In this document: in pieces, positions 52,779 to 53,283 of the stretch
Layout: each line of letters starts with the position of its first letter
Position numbering within the stretch: position 1 is the first letter of the stretch
NCBI GenBank assembly: GCA_900540905.1
Contig: UQHR01000012.1
Coordinates: forward strand, 1-53,283
DNA length: 53,283 nt
Direction of reading: 5' to 3'
From: an uncultured Collinsella sp.
GTDB taxonomy: Bacteria; Actinomycetota; Coriobacteriia; Coriobacteriales; Coriobacteriaceae
Translations under genes and position numbers: made by a program
The notes under the pieces: generated by a model
What the model saw: only the letters and a program-made list of their open reading frames with translations
Databases searched by the model: none
What the model was told of the DNA's origin: nothing

Positions 52779-52967
52779 CCGGCAAGTAGTTTATACCACG
52801 AAAGGTCGCTTTCAATGCGCCTAGCTCGCAAAATAACACTCACTGGGCCGTTTCGGCGTGCTCAGCCTCCGCTCGATCTTACGCATGTTTTTTGGGAGGG
52901 CATGAATCGTCGCCCGTCACGGCGGCTTATACAGCCGTTTGCCTTTTTCGATTTAGCGTATTGCTCT

Positions 52968-53069
52968 TCAGATCATCGTGGTGTGCTCGTAGCCGCGCTC
53001 CACGAGGAGCCGCTCGGCAACGTCGAGAATCTTCTCGACCGTCTCCTCCGGGTACTTATTGCGTGCCAC
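52968..53069 (-). pseudogene. Truncated TetR-family regulator
   Basis: A 33-aa frame MARNKYPEETVEKILDVAERLLVERGYEHTTMI then stop. This is exactly the first helix and start of the helix-turn-helix of Coriobacterial TetR proteins, which continue for another 150 residues; the rest is missing. GTG 53069 follows GGAGG. The operator-like palindrome TTATCGCGATAA (53087-53098) survives upstream. It could be made as a peptide but cannot bind DNA as a TetR protein. Confidence 0.7.
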
Positions 53070-53086
53070 GGGCACCTCCGTCCTTG

Positions 53087-53098
53087 TTATCGCGATAA
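53087..53098. promoter_or_regulatory. TetR-type operator palindrome
   Basis: TTATCGCGATAA is a perfect 12-bp palindrome 17 bp upstream of the truncated tetR start. It fits a TetR autoregulatory operator. Confidence 0.55.
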
Positions 53099-53210
53099 AC
53101 ATACCATGAGTGGCGTACGGGTCGAGAAGGGCTGGCGCCAAAAGAGCCCAACGACCGTTACGGCTTCGTTAGAAACGCGCCCCACCATGGATGTTGAACC
53201 CGAAAGGTAA

Positions 53211-53243
53211 GGCGCGCGGGCACGGTGGCTCGGCCCGCGCGCC
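53211..53243. terminator. GC-rich hairpin before the last gene
   Basis: GGCGCGCGGGC (53211-53221) and GCCCGCGCGCC (53233-53243) are a perfect 11-bp stem just upstream of the ribosome site of the next gene. It may be a terminator or a 5' leader hairpin. Confidence 0.5.
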
Positions 53244-53264
53244 CGGAAGAGAAAGGATAAACCC

Positions 53265-53283
53265 ATGGGTTACATGCTCGAGA
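53265..53283 (+). CDS. Start of a gene running off the window
   Basis: ATG 53265 follows AGAAAGGATAAACCC, a typical ribosome site here. Only MGYMLE is visible before the window ends, so no product can be named. Confidence 0.5.

Overview
The window looks like a chromosome segment of a Coriobacteriia gut actinobacterium, most likely Collinsella. Supporting traits are the high GC, AGAAAGGAG-type ribosome-binding sites, LAxTG-type surface anchoring, EFR1-type ferredoxin, CD1871A-type CXXC protein, many LuxR/TetR/PadR regulators and several decaying AAA+ ATPase genes. The genus call is inference from gene content; there is no rRNA or other marker. I saw no tRNA, rRNA, CRISPR array, prophage or complete insertion sequence.

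Layout. 1-8.5 kb: prfC; a GntR-ABC transporter operon with a palindromic operator; a foldback repeat; a DMT-family transporter; a reverse-strand run (K+ channel, LOG protein, ClC channel, EFR1 ferredoxin). 8.5-16.5 kb: a large hybrid sensor kinase broken by a one-base slip in an A-run, a NimA-like flavoprotein, a MalY/PatB aminotransferase, TrmO, an XRE/zinc-ribbon/TipAS regulator, a glutaredoxin and Dus. 16.5-26.4 kb: a cation (probably Mg2+) transport cluster with two MgtA-type P-type ATPases, an orphan winged-helix regulator, a 51-aa membrane protein and a structured mgtA leader holding a short ORF; then a fused MacB-like ABC transporter. 26.5-30.5 kb: a redox operon (CD1871A small protein, 4Fe-4S membrane protein, TlpA-like lipoprotein) divergent from a two-component system. 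30.5-34 kb: a gene graveyard (arginase and ATPase remnants), an unknown 227-aa protein, and a PadR/DUF1700 operon. 34-41 kb: a LuxR regulator followed by a 1455-aa Tat-exported, sortase-anchored protein, and a lipoprotein. 41-47.1 kb: an AAA+/DUF234 ATPase flanked by two 39-bp operators, then a second type IIA topoisomerase pair under a promoter with a perfect actinobacterial SOS box. 47.2-53.3 kb: more ATPase remnants, a flavodoxin, a MerR-controlled hydrolase/cupin operon, yjdF with a putative azaaromatic riboswitch, a ToxN/TenpN-like (type III toxin-antitoxin) protein preceded by a structured RNA, and a truncated tetR that still has its operator.

The points I think most deserve attention are: the ~185-bp foldback element present twice; the twin 39-bp operators of the ATPase; the SOS box in front of the topoisomerase pair; the mgtA leader; the ToxN-like gene with its upstream folded RNA; and the repeated decay of ATPase genes beside clean regulatory repeats.
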